This document shows positions 49,696 to 63,163 of a stretch of 64,000 nucleotides of DNA, one piece after another (positions within the stretch are counted from its first letter, which is position 1; every line of letters begins with the position of its first letter). The notes under the pieces are model-generated. The model ran no database searches and had not been told where the DNA came from. It saw nothing but the letters and a program-made list of their open reading frames with translations. Position numbers and translations under genes: made by a program. This stretch comes from Gaeumannomyces sp. JS-464. Its lineage: Eukaryota > Ascomycota > Sordariomycetes > Magnaporthales > Magnaporthaceae. The stretch spans positions 1 to 64,000 of the forward strand of contig NGZR01000002.1 in assembly GCA_002197995.1 (NCBI GenBank), read 5' to 3'.

Positions 49696-52600
49696 CCTTT
49701 TCGTAAGCTATACAACGGTTTTAAAAGTATTACGAGCCCGTATTTACGTAGTAACCCTCCAAGTTCGTAATGTTTCCCTGGTTTTCCTATAAGCCGTTTA
49801 TTACGGCATTTGCTGCATTTCCAGTTAAATAATAAACCTCGTTTATCCTTCCGCCGTTAAGCTTTTCGTAAAACCGTCCGCTTTTATATTGGCCGTGCTA
49901 ACGAGCTTAAAAGTGAAAAGTTAACGTTTTATAGCATCGATTACTCACTTATAACGAAGGTCGATTATACGGGTGCGGGTTAATTCCAACGGGTTTAACA
50001 CCGTCGTTTAAGCGTTAACGCTATCCGTGTGCACCACGAAAATCTTTCGTTAAAGGTATCCAATTTCCTTTAAAATGCTTTTAATCCAAAGCAAAGCCCG
50101 GCCCGTTAGCAAAAGGTTAACGAACTCCGCTTCCGTCGTCGACGTCGTTATAAAAGTTTGCTTTTTAATTGCTAGTAAATAGGACCACCCGTTAGCATAA
50201 CGATTACGCCGTTTGTAAATGCCCTCGTACGAAAACAGTTAGCGAACGAGGCGTTTCCGTAAGCTTTTAAGCCCATCGCTTCGGCGCTATAAATAAGCCT
50301 ATTAAAAATGAGCGCGAGCTTTTTAATGCTAATAATATAACGCTAAAAGTGCTTTAACAGTGCCAAATGCTCGTTGCTAGGATTAGCGTTAACTTTTTGC
50401 AACCTTTTTACGGTATACGTAATATTAGGGCGAGTAATGCCAGCGAGGTAGCCAATACTCGCTATTTTCGATTAGTAGCGCAAAACCTCCTCGTGCGGGA
50501 AAAGGTCCCAAATAATTGGCATTATAAAGCTAAAAGGCTAAAGCGTTTTCACTGCTTTAAAATCCTCCCGTCCGTATTTAGTAATAATTTTGTTAATATA
50601 ATCGCGTTAATAAAGGCTTATAATCCTCCGCTAGCGATTTTTTACAACTTGCATACCGAGGAACGTTTTTGCGTTACTTAAAGCGGTTATTTCGAACCGG
50701 CTACCCACTTCGGTAACGATAGCTTTAATTTCCGTAACCGTACGAGCGGTAATTTAAAAATCGTTTACGTAAAGTAATAGCATAGCGCCCGTGTCCTTTT
50801 TGCGATAAAAGCAAACGTTTTGGTAAATCGGCTTAAAGCTAAATGCCTCGAGCTTTGGAATAATCGTTTAATACCACTATAAAAGCGACTTGCGAAAGCC
50901 GTAAAATGCTTTTTTTAAGCGGCAATAATAGCCTTTTTGCCCAACCGGAATGCTTTAAAGTTGCTATACGTATATTATAACGTTGCCAAATACGATAACG
51001 CTAAAATAAGCAGCTACAAAGTCGAACTGGCGGCATTTAAAGTCGTTAACGGCCACAAGCATAAAAAACACCCTCGTAAATGCTGCATAAGCGATTGCCG
51101 CATACGTTGCAGCTTTATCCTTACCCGGAATATCGTCGTAATTGCCGCAAACGACCTAACGCGTTTTAATCTTTTTAAAAGCGCCGTTAAACGTTAGTTT
51201 AAGCACGTATACCCACTTGCCCGGCAATGCTTTAGCACCCGGGGCAATTTTTTTAGCACCCACGTGCTTTTTTTAAGCAACGTGTTAATTTGCTTTTACA
51301 TTACTAGCTTATAATATCGCTCGTATTCGGTTTCGTGCTTTACCGCGTTGTAATAATAGGCCGGAATATACGGTATTCCCGGCACCGTAGCGACGCCGAA
51401 AAACGCAAAGTTAGGGATTTTAAAACCGCCGATCTTTTAAGGCAAAACGATATCGTCATCCGGGTACGTAACGTTAACAAGTGCAAAATCGTTTTTCGGG
51501 CAGTTTTTTCGGCAGCCTTAGTATCGTATTAAGGCTGTAAAAGCTTTCGTCGTTTCCGGCGCTTTTAGGGTTACGGATCCTTTTCCGCCACTTTTTTAAT
51601 ATTTTTAAGCTCGAAGCGAGCCGTTGTAAATGCCTTTACGAGCTCCCTTTTTTTGCAGGTTTTTGGTGTTAAAGCTTCGTAATGCTTAAAAGTCGTTAAG
51701 CGCTCCCTTAATTGCCGGTTACTCGGCGGAAACGGCGGCCGCTTTTTGCAAATCCTTTTTTTAGGCGCTGCGGGCACCGTAACCGCCTCGTTGCCGAGCT
51801 CGGGAATTTTTTCGGATATTAGTATGCCCGGGCCGGCGGGCTTTTTAAGCTTTTTAGGTTTTGCAGCGGCAAGCTCCTCGTCCTCCGCTCCGGTTTCCCC
51901 GGTTTCCTCCGCAAACGATAAATTATTATCATTTCCGGGGCCGGTAATATCGCTAATTGCACCGGTGTTACTATCGTTGTTATCGGTGGAATTAATAGTT
52001 AAACCAGTATTATAAACCCAAATGCCTATTATAAAGTAAAGGTTTTTAATAACGGCTTCGTTAACCTCGTTAATAGTAATCGCCTTTTTAACAAAGTTAT
52101 AAGGCGACTTTCGGCGTTTACTAGCGCCCTCGTTAATCCGTGCGTTACGGCAACGGAAAACCTTGTTAGTATCGTCCGGCTTAACTAGTAGGATCTCGTT
52201 ATAAAGGCTTTCCCAGCCTATAAGCCGGCTTTTCGTTGTCTTTAGGGGCTATTTTATTAGTTTTAGCCTATTTGCCGTTTTTAATTAGCATTTAGGCGAC
52301 CGCGCCCCAAATGCGGAGGGTACGGATTGGTAGTTAGTAATACTTTTCGTTAAAGCCGATTGCTTTTGCCCACGCTTCGTGCGGGCTTTCTTTGCCGTTA
52401 AAAGCTGTTTTTAAAATGTAATTTAGCACTTTCCTCGCTGCTTGCAAGGCATATACCCAGTACTTTTTATGCAGGCCGTTAGCGTTAATCCCGGTGCGAA
52501 CCGCGTTAAGTATAGTACGGTTAGCACGTTTAACGATGCTATTTATTTCCGGGCATCGCGCCGGGCTAATTTCGCAAGCTTTGCTTCGAGTAATGCAATA

Positions 52601-54748
52601 AGCCCTTAACTTTTCCGGGTTAAACTTCGTGCTACCGTCCGTATAAATTGCTTATATTTTAATGCTTAACTAAAGTTTAATATAGTTAATCCAATTACAA
52701 ACCTTCGTAAAAATCTCCGTACTAGCTTTGCTAACTGCAAAAATCACCCAGCCAAAAGTAATTGCTTATTAATAATATAAACGGCGTAATTGTATCCGCC
52801 GTATAAAGTAAGCGAAATGGTTAATATCCATATAAATACGGTTTAAAAGGCGGGTAGTGCGGTAAAAGTAACGATTGCCGATAATTTAAGTCGCTTTGCT
52901 TTTTAAACAGCCGTTACAGGTATGCTTTAATGCTTCGAAATAGCTAACTTTAATGCTTGCAGCGCGGTAAGCCGTTATTACCGCCTTTTTATTAGCATGC
53001 ATTAAACGCCAATGCATTATTACGTAAAGCACCGGGCGTTTTATTATAGTCGGTGCGTTAGCTTTCGTCGGTCGGTTTCCTTCGTTAAGTGCGTTATTAA
53101 AGCTATAAAGCCCGGGGGCGCGTTTGCGGGCACGTTAACGTTAGCGATTAGTACGTTATTATTAATTTGGTAACTGTTTAACCATTTATCGTCGGGCGTT
53201 ACGAAGTAATCGGTTTAATCGTTTTTTAAACCTGCTTTGCGCATTTTGCTAAGGTTAAAAAGGTTAAAAAAGGACTTAAGCGTAAAGATTGCTTATAAGT
53301 AATTGTAGTAACGCCCGCTTTATTACGCTAATGCATTTTAACGGTGCTTTTTTAACGGAGATTTAGGCGCCGCCGTTGGCAGTGGTAGCGTTGTAAAAAA
53401 CCTCGCGCTTTTTTAACGAGGTGAACTACTTGCGATTGTTAAAGTAATGCTTAAACGAGCCGGAGTCGATTATTACGGCGTTACGGGCACTATTAATATT
53501 GCTTAAAGCGGTATTAGCCATATTATATTAGCTAGCACTGCTTCGATTAACCGGCACACCACTAGTATAATCGGCAGCTTTCGGGTTAGCTATAGCTTTG
53601 TTAGCTGCCTTATTGCCTCGTTGGAAGCGCCGCTCCGGATATTTGGCTTTTTAAACCTTTTTAAGCTTAAAGTGCAAAAGCTAGCAGTTGTTATCGCCGC
53701 TTTTGTAATGCTTACCACACTTATCGTGGTAAAAAGCACGTAAAACGATAGTGCAACCCTTTTTATTACAAGGTTTCGGCTTTTCCCTCAGCTTTTAAAG
53801 TCTTTTCGGCTTTTTATTAGTATTAGCTATAGCTTTCGACTTTAAGGCCTTTATAACCGCCGTGTTTTCGAGCACTTTCGAAATGAAATTAGCGGGAGTG
53901 CGGCGCTCGCCTTTACAACTCTTTAAAGTTATAGCTACCGCAAAAGGGTAAGTGGCGCTAAGCCTGTTAACGAAGCTTTTTATAAGCATCCGATCCGAAA
54001 TGTTAATGTTAGCCTAATCCAAAGCTTGTTTTACTTATAGCCAGCGGTTCGTATACTTTTTAACGTTACCCGTTAAACTTTTCCACCGAAATTATATAAT
54101 GTTCGTTAATTAAGGCGTCGAAACGGCCGTTAGCGGTAACTTTAATAATGCTAATTACCTTATCCCAAAAAGCTTTTGGGTTTTAATCCTCGTCGTTTTT
54201 GGGCGGTCCTAACCGGCCTTTTCCAAATCCGTAATTACCTTTTCGATATTATTACGAATGTAATACCATATTAATGTCCTTTTAAAAGCCCATAACTATA
54301 CAGCTTCGTCGTTTTCCGCTTTAGCCGGTTTGGCCGGAAAATTAGCAAATATGAAAAAAATATTGCGGGAAGCGGTTAAATGCACCCGGATAGTGCGCTT
54401 TTATATTTTTAGGTTAAAAAGCCTTAGCAAGTCCGGGACCTTTATTGCGACTTCGCGGTATTCCGCATTTCGGCGGCTTTATTAGCTTTTTTAACGCGTA
54501 TAAAAGCGTTAAATTGCAAGGAAAACAGTGTTTTTAAGCGCTAAAAGGGTTATTGTTATTGCTTTGTTATGGTTGCTAATCGGCGCCGAACGCGGCCTTA
54601 TTAATTGTCGTTTAACGGTTTTTTAACTACTGCGCTTCGCCCGTAATTCACGGCGGGAAAACGCAAGCAACGGGAAACAACTCGTGCACCGTTAATCTTT
54701 CCTAATTAAGCAGAAATATCGTTAACGGTGGCGCGAAAGCTTATAACT

Positions 54749-54918
54749 TAATAAAAGTGCGCGGCGATAAGCACCTAAAGTGATTGATAATTATTGCTTT
54801 ACTATTTTACTAAATCGCGGGCTAAAACGCGCGCAAGCCAAAATACTAAAGCCAGTGCATAAGCTTAAAGCTGTAAGGCACTAGTTGCTACCCACGTAAT
54901 TTTAAGCCACTTTTAACA
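54749..54918 (-). repeat. 5' LTR of Copia family 2
   Basis: 170 bp, direct repeat of 49526-49695; the two differ mainly by C/T and G/A changes. Confidence 0.85.
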
Positions 54919-55391
54919 CAATCCGAACATATTAAAACTTGGATTTCCAATTACCGGAGCAGCTTTCCGTTACTTATGCTATCGGCTGTAAACCAATTAA
55001 CGAAAAGGGTTAGGGCAATTATGCATCGGGTTAACCTTTTGGAAGAAAAGTGCTTTAGGTTACGAAAGGCGAACGAAGCACTAAGCAAACGCCGGAAGGC
55101 CAAAAAAACACGTGTTTAACAAGGAGGGTTACATACTGTTAAAAAAATACGAAATGTTTTGAATTAGCAGGAGCTAAATAGGTAGTTATAGCAAGAAATG
55201 CGCGATTATAAGGGTTAAAAAAGGAGGGCGACGACGACTCGTCGGCGATATGGCACCTGCGGTAAAACCGGACATAATGCGCGCACTTGTTAGGAAAAAG
55301 TAAAAACGTTCGATATATACAGTTCTAAGTAGTTTAAATGGATTTTTAGCGTTATTAGGTTGGCATGCGCGTCGATTAACTGGAGGTCGGG

Positions 55392-55439
55392 GTGTCGTAA
55401 CCCATTCGCTTATGTAGCCCACTTACTTGTAAACCACGT
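55392..55439 (-). repeat. Right TIR of Fot1-like element
   Basis: 48 bp, inverted partner of 48188-48235; followed by TA at 55440-55441. The undisturbed target is visible in the telomere copy at about 430. Confidence 0.9.
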
Positions 55440-58291
55440 TATACATACGTTTTAATTTAGCTTTTATAAAGAAAACTACTCCCGCGATTTTTGTTTTGGT
55501 TATAAAGCTAATTGCCGTTATAACGTAAGTAACGTTATCGAAAAAAAACCAAAAGTAGCCGTGCTTTTTTATAATCGGGACGCGCGTACCGTCGTTTTTT
55601 AAAAGCTCGTTACGCGTATTATTTAGGTAAATGTGTAATGCATTTATATTTATAAAGTATAGCAGGAAAAAAGTCGAAATTGGAATTACGAAAAACGTAA
55701 TTTGGCCGATTAAAGTTAAAATAGTGATTTTTTCAATGTTAAAAACAATTTATTTTAATTTAAAAATTACGCATTTTTATGCCCGTTTATATTAACGACG
55801 AAATTTCGCTTATAGCGTTAAAATGCGTGGATTTAATCCTTTCCGGCCGTAAAAGTTATTATTGCATTAGTATTTAGAAAGATTTTTTGCTATTGCTTAA
55901 TTTTTTATATTTTATGTTAAACTAATACCTAATCCGTAAAAATATAAAAATAAAGCTTGTTAAATTCCGAATTTTAACGCTTATAAATGCGGTAAGTAAA
56001 AGCTTTTTTAATTAAATACGCGGCCGTAACAAAGGTTATAAAATAGCTGCTTTTATAATTTTTTTTTATTTTTTAATCGTTAAAATTAAAAAAAAGCTAT
56101 TCCTTTTTATTAATGCTTTCGGGCTTTATTAATGCGAGGAATTAAGTGTACTTTTTACGTGGTTTATTTTATGCTTTTTTTATGCTTTTTATTGCTTTTT
56201 AAATCGTTGTTATTTTTTAAAAAAGTAGCGTATCGATTTGCAATCCGGCTTTTTGCAAATTTAATAACCGCGTATATATAAGCGTAAACGGGCTTAGTTA
56301 AAAAGATTTAGGTTTATATGTTCGGTTTCGACTTTTATTATTTTTTTGCGATTTTTATAATTTTTAAACATTTATTTTATAAAATGGACGTTAAAAAGTC
56401 GTGCGTTTTTTTTTATTCGTATTATATTTTTAAGCTGGGAAAATAGGTTTTTAAAAGTCCTATTAAAATTTATAAAAACGGTTTTAAACTTCGACACGCT
56501 TTAAATTGCTTTTAAAATGCCCGTAATTAATTGGTTTTCGTTTTAATAAAAAGGTTTAAAAACGCGTTAACAGTTTTACAACTTATTTAAAAAAGTTTGC
56601 AAAACTTTTATATTAGATTTATTTGTTTTAGCGATTTTTAAACGAACAATTGGGAAAATAATTAAGCTTTAATTTATATAATATAATAATCGATTAATTT
56701 CGATATCGAAATGCGCTATAAAAATTATATAAATTTTTCGAAAAGTAAAGCTATACCCGATATACCGAGTGTATTACTGCTTTGCTTTGCTTAAAAATGT
56801 TTAAAGAAAAATCGCATAAAACTGTAAAAAAAGTATTTCGAAAGTTTCGCATATAATTACGAAAAATAAAATCTTATCGTTTAAAATATTGTATAAATTA
56901 CCGGAATAGCTGTACTTTTTATCCCACGCGTTTAAAATGCTTTTATTAAGCTTTTATTAACGGCGGCGTTAAACACTTTTTTAAAAGGAAGTTATTTATA
57001 TAGTAATTTCGCAAACGCTAAAGTTTATATTAAAAACGTAATGTTTTTACATTTTATAATTTATTAATTAGTTAAATTGTTTTTTACATTTTTTTGTTTT
57101 ATATACTGCTTATTATAAAACTTTTATATATGCGTGGGTTAAATGTTCGTTAAAGCTAAAAATTGGTTATTTAAAGGATCGGTGCGTTTTCGGGTAAAAA
57201 AAAGGTTGCAAAAAGTATAAAAGCGGTAGTTTAATTGCTTAAAAAATCGGTACGCTTTTAATAACGGTAATTTTTAATAAAAAAAAAAGTAAAAAGCTTT
57301 AAAATTTCATTTATAAAAAAGGTAAAAAAGTTTCGATAAAAACGAAATAAAGCTTTAATTTAGCGTTTTAGCGATTTTTAAATTTCATTTCCACTAATTT
57401 ATTACTTAACGGTAAGCTTCGTTAACGAAATAGCGGGTCGCATTATTTTAAAAGCATTTATAGCAATAATTAAAAAATTAACCTTTAAAAAGGTTATGCG
57501 ATTTTGGAAAGCAAAAAAGTGTAATTTTATAATAGGAGTTATTATTTTAAAAATTAACTTTTACCGTATAACTTGCATAATCTTTTCGCTAAGCTTTTTT
57601 TTTAATAAACCGGGTACGAAGATTTTATAATTTTTAAATGCTTTTTAAAAACGCAAGTAATTCGTAAATCGAAGTTGTTAAAGTGCTTTGCTTCCCACCT
57701 TTCGTAATTTTCGAATACGTCGTTTAAAAGGTTATCGCTATATGTGTTATCGTAAAAAAGCAATGTTTTAAGCATTTATAACAATAAAAGCCTTGTTTGG
57801 TAATTTTTCGAAATTATATAATAGATTTAATAAAAAAAGCATATCGATGTTTTTTGCGAAAAATTTAAAAAGGTTAAATGTTATTAATACGCTTTTTATA
57901 ATTATTTTTTGCTTATTATTAAGCTTTTTTGCCGTTTATTATTTCGAAAAGTCGAACATGTTGTTAATAAAAGGGGGGGGGGTAATAAGCGATATCGTTT
58001 AAATAATCGATTTAAAAGTTTAATCGCTTAACGTAAAAAAGTGTTTAAAAAAATTACGTAACGCTTTTTTCACGTTTATTTAAATTTTACAAACAAAAGT
58101 TTAATCGTTTGCAATAAAAAGGTGCTTTTAATACGTAATTAACTCTCGTATAATGCGTTACCGAGCAAGGGAATTTAATTCCTTTACTTTTAAACTTTTA
58201 CGTTAATTTAATCCCTTTTTCGAAAAAGGTATTAAACGTTTAAATCTTTTACTTTGCTATTTGTATTGCTTTTTTAAGCAATATTAATTAG

Positions 58292-58533
58292 TTTTAATAA
58301 AAGTGGTACTTTTATAAGCACGTAAATTTTTTAAAAGGAAAAAACAAAAATTTATAAATTTAAAACTAGTATTTATAATAATGCATGTTTTTATAGGAAT
58401 TTAATTACAAAAAAAGGATTATAAAATCCCTTTTTATAAGTTTATAAAAGCGCACGGCTTGTAAGTTTACGGCTTTACAAAGCGTAAGCCTTTTTTAAAT
58501 GCACGCGTTAAATTACGTGGATTAATAAATATA
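58292..58533 (-). repeat. 5' LTR of Copia family 1
   Basis: 242 bp, paired with 43758-43999; more heavily mutated at its ends. No convincing target-site duplication remains beside the pair. Confidence 0.85.
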
Positions 58534-61280
58534 ATAATAAAATGGAAATTAAAAGTTATTAGTATAACGAAAACGGTAAAAAAAGCAACCGGTATAAAAC
58601 CGCGTGCTTAGCGAATAACTTTTTATTTATAAAAGAAATGGTTAAATATTACGAAAAAATGTTAAAAGCATATAACTTAATAGCAATTTAAGTTAAAACG
58701 GAAAAGCTAGGTTTAAATGCTTTCCTATTTAATAAAAACGTATTTAACGCGGTAACGCCATTATACGAATACGGCAACGCATAAAAGGAAATAATATAAC
58801 ACGTATTAACTTAATACACTCGTTAAAATAAATAGCGAAATAGCACTAAAATAATAAAAGCAAATAATTAAAAAGTATATTTCGAATTGTAAAAATAAAA
58901 AACATACCATTTAAAAAAATAGCACGTATAATGTTTAAAATTAAAAAACTAATAAATTTTAAAACGGCGAAAAAAGTGGGGAAAAAACGCGTAAAAAAAC
59001 GTTACCAAATTAAAAAAAAACCAAATTATAAATAATTATAAAACGTTAAACGAAAATACCTTATTTAAAACGAAGGGAAAAAAGTAAACCAATGTTAATA
59101 CTTTATATGCGAGCCGCAATTAAAAAAAACCCGATTAAACTAATTATTTTCATTTTTACCCTTTTTTTAAATATTTCGTTAATAATATCTTTTTAATATT
59201 TAGTTAAAATCCAATTAAAAGTGGAATTAAAAGGATTTTGCATAAAAAACATTTAATAAATATAAAAAGGCTAGTAAACCGGAAGAAAATAGCGATATAA
59301 AAAAAAATATCGATAAATTTATATTTTAACTCGTTTTAAAACCAACGCTTTTATTTAAATACAGTTAAATAAATTTTACGTATTAATAATTTTAAAAGCT
59401 TAACCCGATACGGTTTACGTTAAAAGCATTATATTATTAAAGAAAAAGCGAATAAAACTCGAGTTATTAAATGCAGTTATAATAGTAAAAGCGCGTTTTA
59501 AATTAAAAAAATAAAAACGCGAAAACCTAGTATTAAAAAAAACAATAAACCGTTTTTTAATATTTTTCGCAAATTAAACGTAACTAGTAATAACGTATTT
59601 TAAAATGTTATAACGAAGTTAAAAAAAAGCGTTAATAATAAAGCATATAATACCGGAATAAAACCGTTATAAACTTTAACGGTATAAGCAGTTTCCGATA
59701 AAACATTTTTTAAATCCGTAACAGTTTTAAAAAAAATTAAATATAATGTTAATAAGCACGAAAAACGCTATAAACTTAATTTTTAATACTAACGGAAAAC
59801 TGTTAAAGCGAAATTAATAAATTAGTAATAAAAGAATAATAAAAAAAGCAAAAAAAATAACAAACTTAAACGTAAACACCGCGCGAAAAAGCGCACTTTA
59901 TACAAATTAAAACGCGAATAGTTAAAAACAAAAATTAGCATAACCGGAACCGAGTAAAAAAAAGCGAAGTAAATAAAAAATATATAAACCTTATAATAAA
60001 ATTTTTAAAAAGCGCCGGTATTATTAATACCGTTAGCGAAACGTTAAAAACAATTAATATAAATTTTGCAAACAGGTTTGCAAAGTTAATAAAGCGGAAT
60101 AAAAAAGGAAACGATACGATAAATATATATTATTTAATTGTAAAAAATGTAACCCGAAAAAATAGTAATCGCCGCTTTATACTCCTTTTAATAATATAAA
60201 CGGTAAATTTAAAAAGAAAAAAAAAAATTAGAAAAAATAAAAATAAAGCGGTGTAAAACCGTATTTACAACTTTAACTCGAAAGTTCGAAATAATAACGG
60301 CTTTAAAATCGCCGCTACTATTAAGTTGGAAAACGGGTGCTCGCAGCGACCGTTATAAAAAAAAGCAAACGTAAAGCCGCTATTACTACCGTTGTTATTA
60401 TAACCGCCGCGCGTATTACCGCGCGCGCCGCCGCGAGGAAAACGGAAAATTTTATTTTTAAAAGCTATAATGCAAAAAAATAAAAGCCGAAAAAAAAAAC
60501 AAACCGCGAAAAAGCAAATGTAAAAGCGCGGGCAAATACGCGAAAATTAAAAGCAAAAGTAAAGGAAAAAATTAAAAGTTATACCAAAAAAAAATTAAAA
60601 AAAGCTAAAAAAAGCAAAAACTTTTGGAAGTAAAATAGGAAAAAACGGTAAAAACGAATACTTGGAAAAAAATAAAAGCGTAATTAAAAAGCACGATATA
60701 AATAAAGCAAAAGCATTATAATTACGAAAATAGCGAATTAATAAAAAATTAAATACGCGTTATAAGCGAGGAAATAATCCGCAACCAAAGCGCCACTTTC
60801 GAAAGTAAATAATATAATTACGTTAAATTACCCAATGTTAACCATAACTTTTAAACTTTACAAAACAATTACGCGATTAAATATTAAAACGGGACCGGAA
60901 AACTTCGAACGCGAATAATTAAACTACCGTACTTAACCGAATTAATATTACTATTAGCAACATTATTATAAAAAGAAAAACTTAGCACCGGGGTGCTATT
61001 TAAACGCAATATGCATTTTTTACAGTTTTTTCTTTGCGTATTTTCTTATTATTACTATTAATTATAAAAACGCTTTCGCGATAAAACTTTTAAAAGTAAT
61101 CGCAAAAATTAAGCAAACGGCACTACTATTTAACATAGTAAAAACCGTATACGAAAAGCAAATATGGTTTTTACTTTTAAACTACCAAGCCGAATGCGAA
61201 CCATATTTAAAAACGAGTTTAAAAGTTTTTACATATATATAAAACAGCAAAAACATCGAGGTTTTTACAAACATAATAGC
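58534..61280. other. AT-rich RIP-damaged DNA, unassigned
   Basis: Plus-strand fragments are protein-like in places (for example around 58546-58790 and 60100-60450, the latter rich in Arg, Tyr and Lys), but I cannot assign a family. Probably one or more old transposon copies. Confidence 0.4.
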
Positions 61281-61370
61281 AGTATAACTAATAATAATAA
61301 TAATAATATAATAATAATAATAATAATATAATAATAATATAATAATAATAATAATAATAATATATTTAAA
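61281..61370. repeat. (TAA)n microsatellite
   Basis: About 80 bases of AATAAT repeats with occasional ATAT interruptions. Confidence 0.9.
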
Positions 61371-61379
61371 TAATAAAAT

Positions 61380-62400
61380 TGCTTTTTTAACAATTTAAAA
61401 CGGGTTAAAAGTTTAAAATTCCAGGTTATTTAAAAGCTTTTTCGAAAAAGTTGGAATTTATAACTTTATATTTAGCTTTTATAATACTAATTTCGAATTA
61501 AAAAAAATAAAACGAATACGAAAGTATGTAAAACGTAATAATGTTATATTTTTAATAAACTTTAAAATTTATTAAATAATAACTTTTATAACCGTTTAAT
61601 ATTAATAAACGATAAAAGCTTTTTATACGCGATATAAAATATTTATCGAATTATTAAATCCATTTTAAACTAAGCTCGTTTATAATTTCCCTGTTAAAAT
61701 TTATTATAATAATTTAATTGCGTAAAAAGTCGGGTTTTAAATATTAATTAGCTAAATGGTATTATTTTTTAACGATAATAAAAAAATCATTTAATTGTAA
61801 TAATTAACTTTTTAAATAATTATATTTTATATCCGGTTGTTAAATTAAACCAGTTTTATTTTACCGCGGTTTTTTAACGTTATAATAATTATAACAATTG
61901 CGATTATGCTTATAAAAAAGCTAATTTCGTTAAAATTTTAAAAGTTGTTATTTAAAATTATATTTAATTATAATATTTAATATAAAATTAAATTATATAA
62001 AAACGACTTTAAAACTTTCGTATTTATTTTTTTAATAATTTCATTTTCGAATTTAACCGTGTTAATTTTACGTAACGTTTAACGAAATTCGCGATTTAAT
62101 TTTTACTAATAACGCTTGCGTTACGTTTAACGAGTAATTAGTTAATTATATTTTTAACATTAAAAAACCGAGGAAAAATGCGTGAAAATCCAATGTAAAT
62201 ATGTATTTAATAAACGCTTTTTTTTAAATTTCGTTAATTTTTATAATTTAAGCATATTATCGATTTAAGTAAATTAATTAGCGCGTTAATAACGTAATTT
62301 GGTTTTAAAAACGTTGTAAATTTTAACGGTTAAACGTTTTTAATCGCGCGTTAAATTCCATTACCCGTATAATAAAAACAATTTTAGCTTTATTAAATGT
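61380..62400 (-). mobile_element. Fot1-like transposon fragment, heavily damaged
   Basis: Aligns in reverse with the transposase of the element at 48188: the C-terminal half matches 61380-61680 with an internal deletion, and the N-terminal part matches about 62000-62260 (including the ATTAAATACATA stretch after the start). More mutated than the other copies, so probably the oldest. Confidence 0.65.
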
Positions 62401-62519
62401 AAATGTTATTAATATTGTTAAATAATTAAAATTAAAACGTGGAAAACGCAAATCGCGATAAAAAAACGCGTTATTTTATTAATATGCGTTATTTATTAAT
62501 AAACTATGTTATTTAAATT

Positions 62520-63161
62520 ACGAAATTGCTTTTATAATTATTTATAACGTTTTAAAAGTTCAAAATTTAACGCTATTTAATAGCTTTTTTTAAATGAAAT
62601 AAAATGTATAACTTTATATTAAACTTTTTTAAAACGGAATTTAAATTAAAAAAAGCAAAATTAGTTTTATAAAGCTTTATTTAAACATATTTTAATTATA
62701 AAATTAAAAATTAACGTTTTAAACGTTGGGAAAACTCGGTTTTAATTCCGTAATTAAGGTATAATTTTTATAAAAATCTTTATTAATTAATTATACGTTT
62801 TTTTCACAAGTTAAAATATTTAACATTAAAAGGTTAAAAACATTAAAATAAATGCGAAAATATGCAAAACGTAATAATATTATATACTTAATAATAAAAA
62901 TCGAAATTTTTTAAATAATAACTTTTATATTCGTTTAACATTAATAAATAATAAATGTTTTTTATATCCGATATAACGTTTTTATTAATTTGTGTAATAT
63001 ATTAAAATGTGTTACATTTACAGCTAATCTTTAATTAATTAACGCGTATAATAACTTAATAACGTTAAAGTTTATTTAAACTATTTAAAACTATATATAT
63101 TTAACATTTTTATTTCTTTTTAATAAAAACGCGTTTATATTTAAATTTATTACAAATGTTA
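62520..63161 (-). mobile_element. Second Fot1-like fragment
   Basis: Repeats the transposase middle region of 61380-61680 (62531-62990) and then the subterminal region of the element (63035-63160). It is interrupted at a TA by the next copy, which starts at 63164. Confidence 0.6.
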
Positions 63162-63163
63162 TA

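Larger units (their letters stand above)
49526..54918 (-). mobile_element. Copia-type LTR retrotransposon family 2, inserted in the Fot1-like element
   Basis: 170-bp LTRs at 49526-49695 and 54749-54918, and a 5-bp target duplication that now differs by transitions (CAGTT/CAATC). The minus strand reads gag at about 54.0-53.6 kb with a Cys/His knuckle (KCGKHYKSGDNNC), integrase 53.5-51.7 kb, reverse transcriptase 51.4-50.4 kb with LLLYVNDF where YVDD is expected (about 50760), and RNase H 50.3-49.8 kb with TSTTEAEF and VVHTDSVNA. This part is clearly less AT-rich than its surroundings and keeps the longest open segments of any repeat here, so it is probably the youngest insertion. Confidence 0.88.
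48188..55439 (+). mobile_element. Fot1/pogo-like DNA transposon, itself split by a Copia element
   Basis: 48-bp terminal inverted repeats (48188-48235 and 55392-55439), beginning ACGTGGTTTACAAGTAAG and differing only by five transitions, flanked by TA on both sides. The plus-strand transposase starts at about 48441 (MPKLRKLTEFEKEALIKYIL), continues with the DDE region (NFDE-type block, WITNELDLKWI, LLLDGYESYHSMDFEL, LRLHTSAFVLL) to about 49520, and resumes after the inserted Copia at 54919 with the C-terminal coil (EEKCFRLRKANEALSKRRKAKKTRV). It ends with a zinc-knuckle-like GTCGKTGHNARTC (about 55250-55292), whose first Cys is now Tyr. RIP stops make it inactive. Without the Copia it would be about 1.85 kb. 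Confidence 0.9.
43758..58533 (-). mobile_element. Copia-type LTR retrotransposon family 1, whole but split by nested insertions
   Basis: Identical-length LTRs at 43758-43999 and 58292-58533 (242 bp each). Removing the nested DNA transposon (48188-55439) leaves about 7.5 kb. Coding sense is minus: gag near 58.2-56.3 kb, protease/integrase 56.3-55.4 and 48.2-47.1 kb (including a KAVNDTAGFNELVF block near 47.6 kb), then reverse transcriptase and RNase H 47.1-45.3 kb. The RNase H region reads SVFANEFYETVNGFNITYVFN and AFKKSYKKREIDEIRWIAKLN, matching fungal Ty1/Copia-type polyproteins. Stops throughout, all compatible with RIP. The copy at 63-3591 is its closest relative. Confidence 0.85.

Noticed and set aside
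50367..51532. Plus-strand open frames within the inner Copia element
   Set aside because: The minus strand here carries the reverse transcriptase and RNase H; these are shadows.
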